The notes beneath the pieces are model-generated. The model was not told where the DNA came from and did not search any database. It saw only the letters and a program-made list of their open reading frames with translations. A stretch of DNA of 64,000 bases from Histidinibacterium lentulum (lineage in GTDB: Bacteria; Pseudomonadota; Alphaproteobacteria; Rhodobacterales; Rhodobacteraceae), in assembly GCF_003789055.1 (NCBI RefSeq), contig NZ_ML119084.1:1-64000 (forward strand), read 5' to 3'. The translations under genes were made by a program, and so were the position numbers. How positions within the stretch are numbered: the stretch's first letter is position 1; every line of letters begins with the position of its first letter. This document shows, piece after piece, positions 32,941-41,577 of this stretch.

Positions 32941-34278
32941 ATGACGGGCACGGGCAGGCGGATCGGGTTTCTTCTGCTGGCGCTTGTCGGTCTGGCGTCC
33001 TGCGGTGAGCGCGAGGTGATCCTGCCGGGCGTGCGCGAGGATCCCCGTGCGGTGAGTTTCGGTGCGATGCGAAGCGATGGGGCGGAGGTGGCCGTGCAGC
33101 GGCCGCTGGCCCTGCCTGCCGCGCAGCTGAACCAGAGCTGGACCCATCGCGGCGGCAATGCGCGCCATGCCATCGGCCATCTGGCGTTGCCGGGCGGGGG
33201 GCTCACGCTCGCCTTCGCGGCGCCGATCGGCGAGGGCGACAGCCGCCGCGCGCGGATCACCGGGGATCCGGTGGTGGTGGGCTCGACGATCTATGCCATG
33301 GATGCGCGCGGCTCGGTCAGCGCGGTCAGCGCCTCGGGCCAGCTTCTGTGGCGGTCCGAACTGCGGCGCGACCTGAACCGGCTGCAGGACGCCTCCGGCG
33401 GCGGGCTGGCCTATGGCAACGGGCGGCTCTATGCCACGACGGGATTCGGCCAGCTGGTGGCGCTCGATCCCGCGACCGGCGCGCGGCTCTGGGTGCAGGA
33501 CCTCGACGCCGCCGGCGGAGCCGCGCCGACCGTGGCGGGCGATCTGGTCTATGTGTCCTCCCGGGACAGCCGCGCCTGGGCGGTGGACAGCGCGACGGGC
33601 CGTATCGCCTGGACCCGGGCGGGCGTGCCCTCGCCCGCAGGGTCCGGGGGCGGGGCGGGACCCGCCGTGGCGGACGGACTGGTGCTCTTTCCGCTGTCCT
33701 CGGGGGAGGTTGCGGCGCATTTCGCCATCGGCGGCCAGCAGCGCTGGTCGGCTTACGTGGTCGGCGAGCGGACGGGGTTCGCCGCGGCCACGATCTCGGA
33801 CATCGGCGGCGATCCGGTGATCGCGGACGGGCGGGTTTATGCCGGCAATGTCTCCGGTCGGCTCGCGGCGCTCGATCTCGCCACGGGTGACGAGATCTGG
33901 GCGGTGCGCGACGGCGCGGTGAGCCCGGTCTGGGCCGCGGGCGGGTCGATCTTCTACGTGAACGACGTGAACCAGCTGGTTCGCCGGGATGCGGCGTCCG
34001 GCGGGCTCGTGTGGCGGACCCAGCTGCCCTGGCGGCCCGAGACGCGGGGCCTGTTCGGGCCGACGCGGGACCGCATCTTTGCCCATTACGGCCCGGTTCT
34101 GGCGAGCGGACGGCTCTATGTGGCGGGTTCGGACGGTGCGCTCAGGGCTTTCGATCCGCGCTCCGGCGGGCTGATCGCGGAAACGGCGCTGCCGGGCGGC
34201 GCGACGAGCAACCCGGTGGTTGCGGGCGGGACGCTCTATGTCGTGTCGGGCGAGGGGCAACTTCTCGCTTTCCGCTGA
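32941..34278 (+). CDS. bamB: BamB-like PQQ/beta-propeller outer-membrane assembly lipoprotein
   Basis: A 445-residue lipoprotein. The signal IGFLLLALVGLASC ends at the lipobox Cys. Residues after about 60 form an eight-bladed propeller with repeated GG...Y...G.L.ALD..TG.. blades (for example GFGQLVALDPATGARLWVQD). BamB is part of the BAM complex that inserts beta-barrel proteins. I start at the ATG with GGGAG just upstream; an ATG 27 bases earlier overlaps the yfgM stop and is a valid alternative. The neighbours yfgM and der match the E. coli operon. Confidence 0.86.
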   Translation: MTGTGRRIGFLLLALVGLASCGEREVILPGVREDPRAVSFGAMRSDGAEVAVQRPLALPAAQLNQSWTHRGGNARHAIGHLALPGGGLTLAFAAPIGEGDSRRARITGDPVVVGSTIYAMDARGSVSAVSASGQLLWRSELRRDLNRLQDASGGGLAYGNGRLYATTGFGQLVALDPATGARLWVQDLDAAGGAAPTVAGDLVYVSSRDSRAWAVDSATGRIAWTRAGVPSPAGSGGGAGPAVADGLVLFPLSSGEVAAHFAIGGQQRWSAYVVGERTGFAAATISDIGGDPVIADGRVYAGNVSGRLAALDLATGDEIWAVRDGAVSPVWAAGGSIFYVNDVNQLVRRDAASGGLVWRTQLPWRPETRGLFGPTRDRIFAHYGPVLASGRLYVAGSDGALRAFDPRSGGLIAETALPGGATSNPVVAGGTLYVVSGEGQLLAFR

Positions 34279-34323
34279 ACGCCGGGCGGTGTATCGGTCG
34301 CGCTTCTGCGACAGAGAGCGGTC

Positions 34324-35790
34324 ATGACCTTCACCCTCGCCATCGTGGGCCGGCCCAACGTGGGCAAGTCCACCCTCTTCAACCGGCTTGTCGGAAAGCG
34401 GCTCGCGCTGGTCGACGACCAGCCCGGTGTGACGCGCGACCTGCGCGAGGGCGAGGCGCGGCTGGGGGACCTGCGGTTCACCGTCATCGACACGGCGGGT
34501 CTGGAGGAGGTCACCGACGACAGCCTCCAAGGCCGGATGCGCCGCCTGACGGAGCGGGCGGTGGCCGAGGCGGACGCCTGTCTCTTCGTGATCGATGCGC
34601 GGATGGGGGTGACGCCGACGGACGAGGTGTTCGCCGACATCCTGCGCCGGGCCAATGCGCGGGTGATCCTTGCCGCCAACAAGAGCGAGGGCCGCGCGGG
34701 GCAGGCGGGGGTGTTCGAGGCCTACGGGCTGGGCCTGGGAGAGCCCGTGCCGCTCTCGGCGGAGCATGGCGAGGGGATGGCGGAGCTCCATGCCGCGCTG
34801 ATGCCGATCGCCGATGCCATGGCCGAGCGGCGGGCGGTGATCGCCGACGAGGCGCCGGTCACGGATGTCGATGTGATTGATGGAGAGGACGCCCCCGACT
34901 GGGCTCCGCGACCTGGGCGTCCGCTGCAGGTCGCGGTGGTGGGACGGCCCAATGCGGGCAAGTCCACGCTGATCAACCGGATCCTGGGCGAGGAACGGCT
35001 GCTGACGGGGCCCGAGGCCGGGATCACCCGGGATTCGATCTCGCTCTCGCTCGACTGGGACGGCGTGCCGGTGCGGCTTTTCGATACCGCGGGCATGCGC
35101 AAGAAGGCCAAGGTCCAGGACAGGCTCGAGAAGATGTCGGTGGCGGACGGGCTCAGGGCGGTCAAGTTCGCCGAGGTCGTGGTGGTTCTCCTCGATGCGG
35201 CGATCCCCTTCGAGACCCAGGATCTGCGCATTGCGGACCTGGCTGAGCGCGAAGGCCGCGCGGTCGTGGTGGCGGTCAACAAGTGGGATCTCGAGGCGGA
35301 CAAGCAGGGTCGACTGACGCAGCTGCGCGAGGAATTCGAGCGGCTGCTGCCGCAACTGAAGGGGGCTCCGCTGGTGGCGGTGTCGGCCAGGACGGGGCGC
35401 GGCCTCGACCGGCTGCGAGAGGCGGTCGTCTCGGCCCATGCGGTCTGGAACCGGCGGGTGCCCACTGCGGCGCTCAATCGCTGGCTTGGGGAGATGGTCA
35501 CGGCGCATCCGCCGCCCGCGCCGGGCGGACGCCGGATCAAGCTGCGCTACGCGACCCAGGCCAAGACCCGTCCGCCTGGATTTGTCGTCATGTGTTCTCA
35601 TCCCGACAGGATGCCCGAGGCCTACAAGCGCTACCTCGTGAACGGGCTGCGGCTCGATTTCGACATGCCGGGCACGCCGATCCGGCTGACGCTGCGGGGG
35701 CAGGGCGACCGGAACCCCTACAAGGGACGGACGAAGTCGACGCCCTCGCGGCTGAGAAAGCACCTCGGAAAGCCGCCGCACAAGGGGTGA
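34324..35790 (+). CDS. der: Ribosome-associated GTPase Der (EngA)
   Basis: A 488-residue double-GTPase. The first domain has [15 protein letters not shown] and ANKSE, the second GRPNAGKST (about residue 205), DTAGMR and NKWD. A C-terminal KH-like domain follows (residues about 380-470) with the basic end [21 protein letters not shown]. Der is required for maturation of the 50S subunit. The usual length is 440-490 residues. It lies 45 bp after bamB. The NKSE variant of the first G4 box, rather than NKxD, is common in alphaproteobacterial Der. Confidence 0.96.
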   Translation: MTFTLAIVGRPNVGKSTLFNRLVGKRLALVDDQPGVTRDLREGEARLGDLRFTVIDTAGLEEVTDDSLQGRMRRLTERAVAEADACLFVIDARMGVTPTDEVFADILRRANARVILAANKSEGRAGQAGVFEAYGLGLGEPVPLSAEHGEGMAELHAALMPIADAMAERRAVIADEAPVTDVDVIDGEDAPDWAPRPGRPLQVAVVGRPNAGKSTLINRILGEERLLTGPEAGITRDSISLSLDWDGVPVRLFDTAGMRKKAKVQDRLEKMSVADGLRAVKFAEVVVVLLDAAIPFETQDLRIADLAEREGRAVVVAVNKWDLEADKQGRLTQLREEFERLLPQLKGAPLVAVSARTGRGLDRLREAVVSAHAVWNRRVPTAALNRWLGEMVTAHPPPAPGGRRIKLRYATQAKTRPPGFVVMCSHPDRMPEAYKRYLVNGLRLDFDMPGTPIRLTLRGQGDRNPYKGRTKSTPSRLRKHLGKPPHKG

Positions 35791-35853
35791 CGGTCGGACC
35801 CTGACCCAGGTGTCGAACGGACTCCCGTGCGGATCTTGCTCAGCGGATCCGGC

Positions 35854-36564
35854 TCAGGCCAGCCGCGCGCTGCGCAAGGCCGTCGCGCCGACCAGTACCA
35901 CCCCCGCGGCTGCCAGAAGCGCGAGGGCTGTCCGCGCGTCCCAGTTCTGCACTGCCACCGCCACCAGTGCCCAGCAGACGGTGAGGCCGTATTCCGGCGC
36001 CTTGCCGAGCCAGGTCTGCAGCGCCACCGCCGTCGCCAGCGCCGCGGGGATGCCGACCCAGGCCCAGCCCGCGGCGTCGAGGAGGATACCGTACCCTGCC
36101 AGCGTGCTCGCCACCGACACGAAGGACGCGGCGGTCAGCCAGCCCGCGTAGACCGAGACCGGCGCGAGAAGCACCCAGCGGTCCCAGACCGGTGCCTGTT
36201 TCGCCGCCATCACGGCGGTGGCGGCCATGAGGACGATCAGGATGCTCGCCCAGATGGCGGAATGCTGCGCGACCCAGAGCCAGGGCGTGCCGATCAAGAG
36301 GGAGGCGGAGAGCCAGATACGGGGTGCCGTCCAGGCCGGGTCGTCGCGGCGCACGCGCAGGCCGTAGAGGGACGACAGGATCAGCCAGGCGTAGATCAGC
36401 CCCCAGATCGCGAAGGCATAGCCCGCCGGCTCGATGGGCGGGCTGTCCTGCGGCACGGGGAGCTGGTCGCCGTCGAAGCCCTGGAAGGGGGGCGTCACCA
36501 GGGGTGCGCCCGCGAAGGTCAGCGACAGGATCAACGTGATCCAGGGCAGGAAGGTGGTGCGCAT
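35854..36564 (-). CDS. Polytopic membrane protein, possibly TspO/MBR-related
   Basis: A 236-residue protein with about seven hydrophobic helices. The segment EPAGYAFAIWGLIYAWLIL, with Pro-x-x-x-(A/F)-x-I-W before a Trp/Tyr-rich helix, resembles tryptophan-rich sensory (TspO/MBR) relatives, but the whole protein is longer than TspO (about 160), so I am not certain. ATG chosen because it gives a short basic N-terminus before the first helix (ITLILSLTFAGAPLV). It lies convergent to der and about 20 bp downstream of serS on the same strand. Function unknown. Confidence 0.7.
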   Translation of the reverse strand: MRTTFLPWITLILSLTFAGAPLVTPPFQGFDGDQLPVPQDSPPIEPAGYAFAIWGLIYAWLILSSLYGLRVRRDDPAWTAPRIWLSASLLIGTPWLWVAQHSAIWASILIVLMAATAVMAAKQAPVWDRWVLLAPVSVYAGWLTAASFVSVASTLAGYGILLDAAGWAWVGIPAALATAVALQTWLGKAPEYGLTVCWALVAVAVQNWDARTALALLAAAGVVLVGATALRSARLA

Positions 36565-36584
36565 GGCTCTTGCTCCGTCCGGCT

Positions 36585-37874
36585 TTACTCCAGAACGCCC
36601 GCGGACGAGATTCGCTCCGCCCCGCCGATCCAGGGGCGCAGGGCGGCGGGGAGGGTGACCGAGCCGTCCTCCTGCTGGCCGTTCTCCAGCACCGCGATCA
36701 GGGTGCGGCCCACGGCGAGGCCCGAGCCGTTCAGCGTGTGGAGGAACTGCGGCTTGCCGCCGTCCTCCTTGAAGCGGGCGTTCATGCGGCGGGCCTGCCA
36801 GTCGCCGCAGGTGGAGACGGAGCTGATCTCGCGGTAGCGGTTCTGACCCGGCAGCCAGACCTCGATGTCGTGGGTCCGCCGCGCGCCCGCGCCCATGTCG
36901 CCTGCGCAGAGGAGCATGGTGCGGTAGGGCAGCTCCAGCTTCTCCAGCACCGCCTCGGCACAGGCGGTCATGCGGGCGTGTTCGGCCTCGCTCTCGTCCG
37001 GGTGGGTGATCGAGACCATCTCCACCTTCTCGAACTGGTGCTGGCGGAGCATGCCCGTGGTGTCGCGGCCGGCGCTGCCCGCCTCGGAGCGGAAGCATTG
37101 GGTGTGGCTGACGAAGCGGAGCGGCAGGCGGGCGGCGTCGAGGGTGACGCCGGCGACGATGTTCGTGAGCGTCACCTCGGAGGTGGGGATGAGCCACCAG
37201 CCTTCGCGGGTCTGGTAGCTGTCCTCGCCGAACTTCGGCAGCTGGCCGGTGCCGAGCATCGCCTCGTCGCGGACGAGGACGGGGGTCATCGTCTCGGCGA
37301 GCCCGTGCTGGGTCGTGTGCAGGTCGAGCATGAACTGGGCGAGCGCGCGGTGGAGGCGCGCCATGGCGCCCGAGAGCAGGACGAAGCGGGAGCCGGAGAG
37401 TTTCGCGGCGGTCTCGAAATCCATGCCGGGTTTGGCGGCGGGGATGTCGTAGTGCTCCTTCGGTTCGAAAGGGAGCGCGCGGGGGGTGCCCCAGCTTTTC
37501 AGCTCGACATTGTCGTCCTCGGAGGCGCCGTCGGGGACGTCCGCATAGGGAAGGTTCGGCAGGGCGAGGAGGAGGTCGTGAAGTTCGGCGTCCTTCGCCT
37601 TGGCTTCCTCCTGGAGGCGGGCGGTGTCGGCCTTTTTCGCGGCGACCTCGGCGCGGAGGGAGTCGAAGGCGGCCTCGTCGCCTCTAGCCTTGGCGGCGCC
37701 GATGTCCTTGGCGGCCTTGTTGGCGTCGGCCTTGGCGGTCTCGGCGGCCTGGATCGCGGCGCGGCGGGCCTCGTCGAGGGCGAGGATCTCGGGCGAGGCG
37801 GGGCCGAGGCCGCGGCGGGAGAGGGCGGCATCGAAGGCGGCCGGGTCTTCGCGGATCAGGCGGATGTCATGCAT
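36585..37874 (-). CDS. serS: Seryl-tRNA synthetase
   Basis: A 429-residue class II aminoacyl-tRNA synthetase that charges tRNA-Ser and tRNA-Sec. The N-terminal arm (residues 25-105) is a long coiled coil rich in Ala, Lys and Glu. Motif 2 is in [20 protein letters not shown] and motif 3 in [18 protein letters not shown]. The start is the ATG giving [10 protein letters not shown], the conserved opening. A 155-bp gap separates it from the upstream pentapeptide gene and contains an 18-bp palindrome. A downstream membrane-protein gene begins 20 bp after the stop and may be cotranscribed. Confidence 0.97.
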   Translation of the reverse strand: MHDIRLIREDPAAFDAALSRRGLGPASPEILALDEARRAAIQAAETAKADANKAAKDIGAAKARGDEAAFDSLRAEVAAKKADTARLQEEAKAKDAELHDLLLALPNLPYADVPDGASEDDNVELKSWGTPRALPFEPKEHYDIPAAKPGMDFETAAKLSGSRFVLLSGAMARLHRALAQFMLDLHTTQHGLAETMTPVLVRDEAMLGTGQLPKFGEDSYQTREGWWLIPTSEVTLTNIVAGVTLDAARLPLRFVSHTQCFRSEAGSAGRDTTGMLRQHQFEKVEMVSITHPDESEAEHARMTACAEAVLEKLELPYRTMLLCAGDMGAGARRTHDIEVWLPGQNRYREISSVSTCGDWQARRMNARFKEDGGKPQFLHTLNGSGLAVGRTLIAVLENGQQEDGSVTLPAALRPWIGGAERISSAGVLE

Positions 37875-37960
37875 GGGGCTCTCCCGTCGGGATGTCTCGG
37901 GGCGGGATATGCCCGGTTTCGGGTGGGGGGGGAAGGGGGGCTGAAGGGGAGTTTGGGGGG

Positions 37961-37978
37961 GCGTCCACACGTGGACGC
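37961..37978. promoter_or_regulatory. 18-bp palindrome upstream of serS
   Basis: GCGTCCAC-AC-GTGGACGC is a perfect inverted repeat with eight-base arms. It lies 87 bp upstream of the serS ATG and 52 bp past the pentapeptide gene stop. It could terminate the upstream gene's transcript as a hairpin, although no T-run follows, or bind a regulator of serS. An AT-rich stretch with TATAAT-like sequence lies beside it. Confidence 0.4.
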
Positions 37979-38029
37979 TCGTGCAAGGGATTGTAATAGA
38001 GTTATAATCTCTGTGGACGGGCTGGGGCG

Positions 38030-40138
38030 TTAACCATTTTCCGGCGGGGCCTTGCCGCGGGTGGCGGCGTCCCAGCGGGCGCGGAAGTCGCGGTAGGCGT
38101 CGCTCCAGTCTTCATCGGGCCGGCCATCGTCCTCGGGCCAGGTCCGGTCCCAGCCTTCGGGGAGGGTCGCCTGCCAGGCGCGCCAGGCGGTGTCGAAGTC
38201 CTCGGGCGGCGTCGGGGGCCAGTGGGCAGGACGCTGGGCGCCTTCCGGCAGGGCCATGTCGGAGAAAACATCGTGCCAAAACGGCTGCAAGCTCGCCATC
38301 GTGGTTGCGTCCAGCGCTCTCAGGGCGGCACCTCGGAGGGTAGCCGCACTGAGGTCGGTGTGGTCGTCCATCTGCGCCCCGAGGAGGACCGCCCCCTGCA
38401 TCTGCGCCCCGCGAAGACCCGCCCCTTGCATCTGCGCTCCCATGACGGTCGCCCGTTGCATCTGTGCCCCGCCGAGGTCTGCCTCCTGCATCGTCGCACC
38501 AATGAGGACTGCCCTCTGCAACTGCGCCTTGACTAGCGTCACCCCCTGCATCTCCACTCCAAACAAACTCGCGCTCTGCAACTTCGCCTCGCGGAGTGTC
38601 GCCCCATGCATCCGCACGCTAAAGAGTAGCGTGTTCTGCATTTGCGCCTCGATGAGATTCGAGCCCTGCATCTGCGCCATGGATAAGTTCGCGTGCTGCA
38701 TGAGCGCTCCTTCGAGGTCCGTCCCTTGCATCTGCGCTCCGCTAAGGACTGCCTCCTGAATTTTTGCCTTGAAGAGATTTGCCCCCTGCATCCGCGCCTT
38801 TTCGAGGACCGCCCCGCGCAGGTCCAGACCTCCTAGATCGGCGAAGCGGAGGTCGGCGCCGCGAAGGTTTGGGCGGTAGCCCTTGAAGGACGGGTAAATG
38901 ATACGGACATCACCGGCTCGGAGGAAGTCTGCAGGTTTTGTACCGTTTAAGACCTCGTTCAGGGGTGGGATTAGCGCCCCGAAAGTCCGGCCAGCAAGGT
39001 TGTCTTGCCAGTCGGTCTCCGGCGTAGGCTGACTGGAATTTGCAAAACGCCGGGAGAGAACATCTAGCGCGGTGCGAATGTCGGTGCGGAAGGAGACGAA
39101 TTGGTGATTGTAGGCGCGAACCTTCGCCCATTGAGCATTAATTGGGAGAAGCTCGCGATCCTCCACCTTCTCCTTCTTCGGCAGGTCGTCAGGAGACATC
39201 AGAGCGCCGCCCGGGCTGGTGGGGCCGGAGAAGGCGGCGTTCTCGCGGATGTAGGCGCAGAGGATCTGCATGATCTGGACGTGGACCGAGAGGTTTTTCT
39301 GCGCGAGGCGCTCGAGGGCTAGGATGGCGCCGGTGCGGACTTCGAGGTTGGGCTCGGTGCGGGCGAGGGCCATCCAGTCGCCGTAATGGCCGACGCCTTC
39401 GCCCGCGCTGACCGGCAGGGCGGCGTCCTGCCAGTGGATGCGGGTCTCCTCCCGTGTCCATTGTGTGTAGCGGATGAGGCGCTTTTCCTCGGTGACGCCG
39501 TCTTCCTCGACCTCGACCGCCTCGCGCGCCTTGAGGATAGACAGGTGCGGAAGGTCTGGCTCCTGGAACGGCGCGACGTGCATGGCCTTCGAATAGCTCG
39601 TGCCGGTGTAGACGCGGAGGGAGCGTCCGATTCGGCTCACCTCCTTCTCCGCGCCCAGCCCCTCGACCGCCTCGTTGATGCGCTTGGTGAGCAGGTCCTC
39701 TTCCTGCGCGACGGTCTGGCGGCGGGTGAAGAGGACGCGGGCGATGGTGAAGGGGAAGGCGATCATCGCGCCGAGCGTTCCGGTGAGGGCGGCGATCAGG
39801 AAGAGTTCGAGTCGCCAGTTGCCGGTGTCGGGGAAGAACCGGCCCAGCGGCGTCGTGTCGGGGACGAGGCGGAAGAGGGTGACGACGAGGGTCAGGATCA
39901 GGCCGCAGACGGCGACGGCGACGAGGGACGTCCAGAGGAACAGCGCGAGCGCGCCTGCGGCATAGGCGAGGCGGCGGATCGGGGCTGGCAGAAGGTCCAG
40001 TTTCGTTTTCCTGGCAATGTCCCGGCGGGTGGTGCTGTCTCCGAGGGAGAACACGCCCACTGCGATGGCCAGCAGGACGGGGATCGCGGCGCAGGCGATC
40101 ACGAAGATGTAGAAGGCGCGCTGGTACTCGTCCGTCAC
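38030..40138 (-). CDS. Membrane-anchored pentapeptide-repeat protein
   Basis: A 702-residue protein. Residues 10-150 contain three or four membrane helices ([20 protein letters not shown], then [16 protein letters not shown] and others). A soluble part follows, then a right-handed quadrilateral beta-helix of pentapeptide repeats, residues about 419-597. Its last 100 residues are Trp-rich and end [13 protein letters not shown]. The repeat helix has a strict ten-residue period with Met-Gln at the same place in most turns ([10 protein letters not shown] type). The family is common in Rhodobacteraceae; its function is unknown. The high and regular Gln content could serve in protein contacts. Confidence 0.82.
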   Translation of the reverse strand: MTDEYQRAFYIFVIACAAIPVLLAIAVGVFSLGDSTTRRDIARKTKLDLLPAPIRRLAYAAGALALFLWTSLVAVAVCGLILTLVVTLFRLVPDTTPLGRFFPDTGNWRLELFLIAALTGTLGAMIAFPFTIARVLFTRRQTVAQEEDLLTKRINEAVEGLGAEKEVSRIGRSLRVYTGTSYSKAMHVAPFQEPDLPHLSILKAREAVEVEEDGVTEEKRLIRYTQWTREETRIHWQDAALPVSAGEGVGHYGDWMALARTEPNLEVRTGAILALERLAQKNLSVHVQIMQILCAYIRENAAFSGPTSPGGALMSPDDLPKKEKVEDRELLPINAQWAKVRAYNHQFVSFRTDIRTALDVLSRRFANSSQPTPETDWQDNLAGRTFGALIPPLNEVLNGTKPADFLRAGDVRIIYPSFKGYRPNLRGADLRFADLGGLDLRGAVLEKARMQGANLFKAKIQEAVLSGAQMQGTDLEGALMQHANLSMAQMQGSNLIEAQMQNTLLFSVRMHGATLREAKLQSASLFGVEMQGVTLVKAQLQRAVLIGATMQEADLGGAQMQRATVMGAQMQGAGLRGAQMQGAVLLGAQMDDHTDLSAATLRGAALRALDATTMASLQPFWHDVFSDMALPEGAQRPAHWPPTPPEDFDTAWRAWQATLPEGWDRTWPEDDGRPDEDWSDAYRDFRARWDAATRGKAPPENG
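38345..38880 (-). repeat. 30-bp periodic coding repeat (two pentapeptides per unit)
   Basis: About eighteen 30-bp units encode ten-residue pentapeptide pairs in which Met-Gln recurs every tenth residue ([10 protein letters not shown] type). The DNA repeats CTGCATCTGC or a close variant once per unit on the plus strand. Such a period suggests expansion by unit duplication rather than independent divergence of single pentapeptides. Confidence 0.75.
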
Positions 40139-40683
40139 TGGCCCTGTTCCCTTGGGTGAGCCTTGCCTGCGCCTTGCCGGAGATCAAGCCTGCAGTTCGC
40201 GCTACTTCTTTGTCATCAATGAGATGGCGTGTTGACCTCTGCCCGCGCGGACTCAAGGCCGCAGGCCGCCGCGCATCGCCGGGCCGCCCCCTCGGCCCGG
40301 CGATTGGGTGACGATGGTGCGCCGCTTGGGCGGTTTGCGGGGTGGCTGAGATAAAGGACTGCCGCTCGGGCGTTGGATCGCCGGTCCGCGGCCCGTCGAC
40401 GCGCGGCTTCGAGTGTCTGGGGGCGGGGTTTGGCGATTGGGTGACGCTGGTGCGCCGCTCGGGCGGTTTGCGGGGTGGCCAGGGTAAAGGGCTTCCGCCC
40501 GGATGTCGGATCGCCGGTCGGCGGCCCGTCGATGCGCGGCTTCGCCCGTTGGGGGTGGGGCGGTGGTTGACCGCTGGGGACGGCGCTTGTCTGCGACAAT
40601 CGGCCCGGGAGGGCGCGGGCGGGCGTTGCGTCCGGGGGCGCGGGCGTCCATATGGCGCCGGAGGCCTTACGAGGGAGACCCCC
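40139..40683. other. 545-bp non-coding gap with tandem repeat upstream of yajC
   Basis: No gene is supported in this divergent region between the pentapeptide-repeat gene and yajC. Its central part is a two-copy tandem repeat. The repeat is GC-rich with many Pro/Arg codons on both strands, so it produces open frames, none with a start site or similarity to proteins. The ribosome site for yajC, GAGGGAG, is at the right end. Confidence 0.55.
40299..40564. repeat. Two tandem copies of a 133-bp repeat
   Basis: A 133-bp unit starting GGCGATTGGGTGACG occurs twice in succession. The best matching blocks include TGGTGCGCCGC..GGGCGGTTTG near the start and GGATCGCCGGTC.GCGGCCCGTCGA later in each copy. 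Identity is high in these blocks and lower elsewhere, so the copies are diverged. No transposase or element ends are seen, so it looks like a non-mobile intergenic repeat. Confidence 0.7.
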
Positions 40684-40962
40684 ATGGACGCATTTGCCCA
40701 GTTCATCCCGCTCATCCTGATCTTCGCGATCATGTATTTCCTTCTGATCCGGCCGCAGCAGCGGAAGATGAAGCAGCACCAGGAGATGGTGAAGGCGCTC
40801 CGCCGGGGCGACCAGGTGATCACCCAGGGCGGGCTGATCGGCAAGGTCTCCAAGGTCAAGGACGACGACGAGATCGAGGTGGAGCTGGCGCAGGGCGTCG
40901 TGGTCCGCGTGGTGCGCAACACCGTGGCGCAGGTGGTCTCGAAGACCGAGCCCGCGAAGTGA
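40684..40962 (+). CDS. yajC: Preprotein translocase subunit YajC
   Basis: A 92-residue protein with one N-terminal membrane helix (FIPLILIFAIMYFLLIRPQQ) followed by the conserved RPQQRKMKQHQEMVKALRRG and GDQVITQGGLIGKV, both typical of YajC. It assists the SecYEG-SecDF holotranslocon. The ATG follows GAGGGAG. Its stop overlaps the GTG of the next gene (GTGA), so it heads the yajC-x-secD-secF operon. Confidence 0.95.
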   Translation: MDAFAQFIPLILIFAIMYFLLIRPQQRKMKQHQEMVKALRRGDQVITQGGLIGKVSKVKDDDEIEVELAQGVVVRVVRNTVAQVVSKTEPAK

Positions 40963-41567
40963 GAGGCCTCGCGGTCGTCCTGATGCTGGCCCCGCTCGGG
41001 GCCGTGGCGGAGGAGGGCTGCCTGAGGGTGGCGCTGGCCGGGGCCGAGGCCGCCGCTCCGGCGCTGGCGGCGCGGGCCGAGGCGCTGGGCGGCCATGCCG
41101 AGGGGCTGGTCGCGGTGGTGCCGGACGGCGTGGTGCGGGACGCCGGAGCGGAGCTGCTGACGCGGCCGGGACATCTGTCGTTTCACGCCATGATCGGGCG
41201 GAACGGGGAGATCGACCCTGAGGGCGCGCTGATCCGCGACGCGGGCGTGCGCGCCGCGGAGGTGCGGTCGGGCGCCGGGGGCACGGAGCTCTATCTCGCG
41301 CTCGACGAGGCGGCGTCGGAACGGCTCGCGCGGGTCACGGCGGACCTGCTGGGCGGCACGGTGGCGATGGCGCTCGACGGCGAGGTGGTGGTGGCGCCGC
41401 GGGTGCTGGAGCCGATCACCGGGGGCGAGCTGGTCATCTCGGGCGGCTTCACCGGCGCGGAGCTGGAGCGGATGGCGGTGATGATGGCGGCGCCGCTGCC
41501 CGGGCCGCTGGTGATCGAGACGGTGGAGCGGACGGGCTGCACGGCGCCCGGCGCGACCGAGAACTAG
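40959..41567 (+). CDS. Secreted protein resembling the P1 head of SecD
   Basis: A 202-residue protein that begins at a GTG overlapping the yajC stop; its N-terminus (RGLAVVLMLAPLGAVA) is a clean signal peptide. The mature part ends in GGTVAMALDGEVVVAPRVLE followed by PITGGELVISGGFTGAELERM. That aligns with AIVLDDEVISAPRINEAI and SGIITGDFTVEESTELAVLL in the P1 head of the SecD encoded ten bases downstream. No membrane helices follow, so the domain is free in the periplasm. It has no established name that I recognise. An accessory to SecDF, or a paralogue of the SecD head, is the likely reading. Confidence 0.72.
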   Translation: MRGLAVVLMLAPLGAVAEEGCLRVALAGAEAAAPALAARAEALGGHAEGLVAVVPDGVVRDAGAELLTRPGHLSFHAMIGRNGEIDPEGALIRDAGVRAAEVRSGAGGTELYLALDEAASERLARVTADLLGGTVAMALDGEVVVAPRVLEPITGGELVISGGFTGAELERMAVMMAAPLPGPLVIETVERTGCTAPGATEN

Positions 41568-41577
41568 GGGACGGGAC

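Noticed and set aside
32701-35781. Minus-strand open frame of about 1000 codons opposite bamB and der
   Set aside because: Der and BamB are clear on the plus strand; the antisense frame is the usual third-codon-position GC effect.
40216-40779. Pro/Arg-rich open frame in the intergenic repeat upstream of yajC
   Set aside because: The frame is created by the tandem repeat, opposite strand and other frames are open too, no start site.
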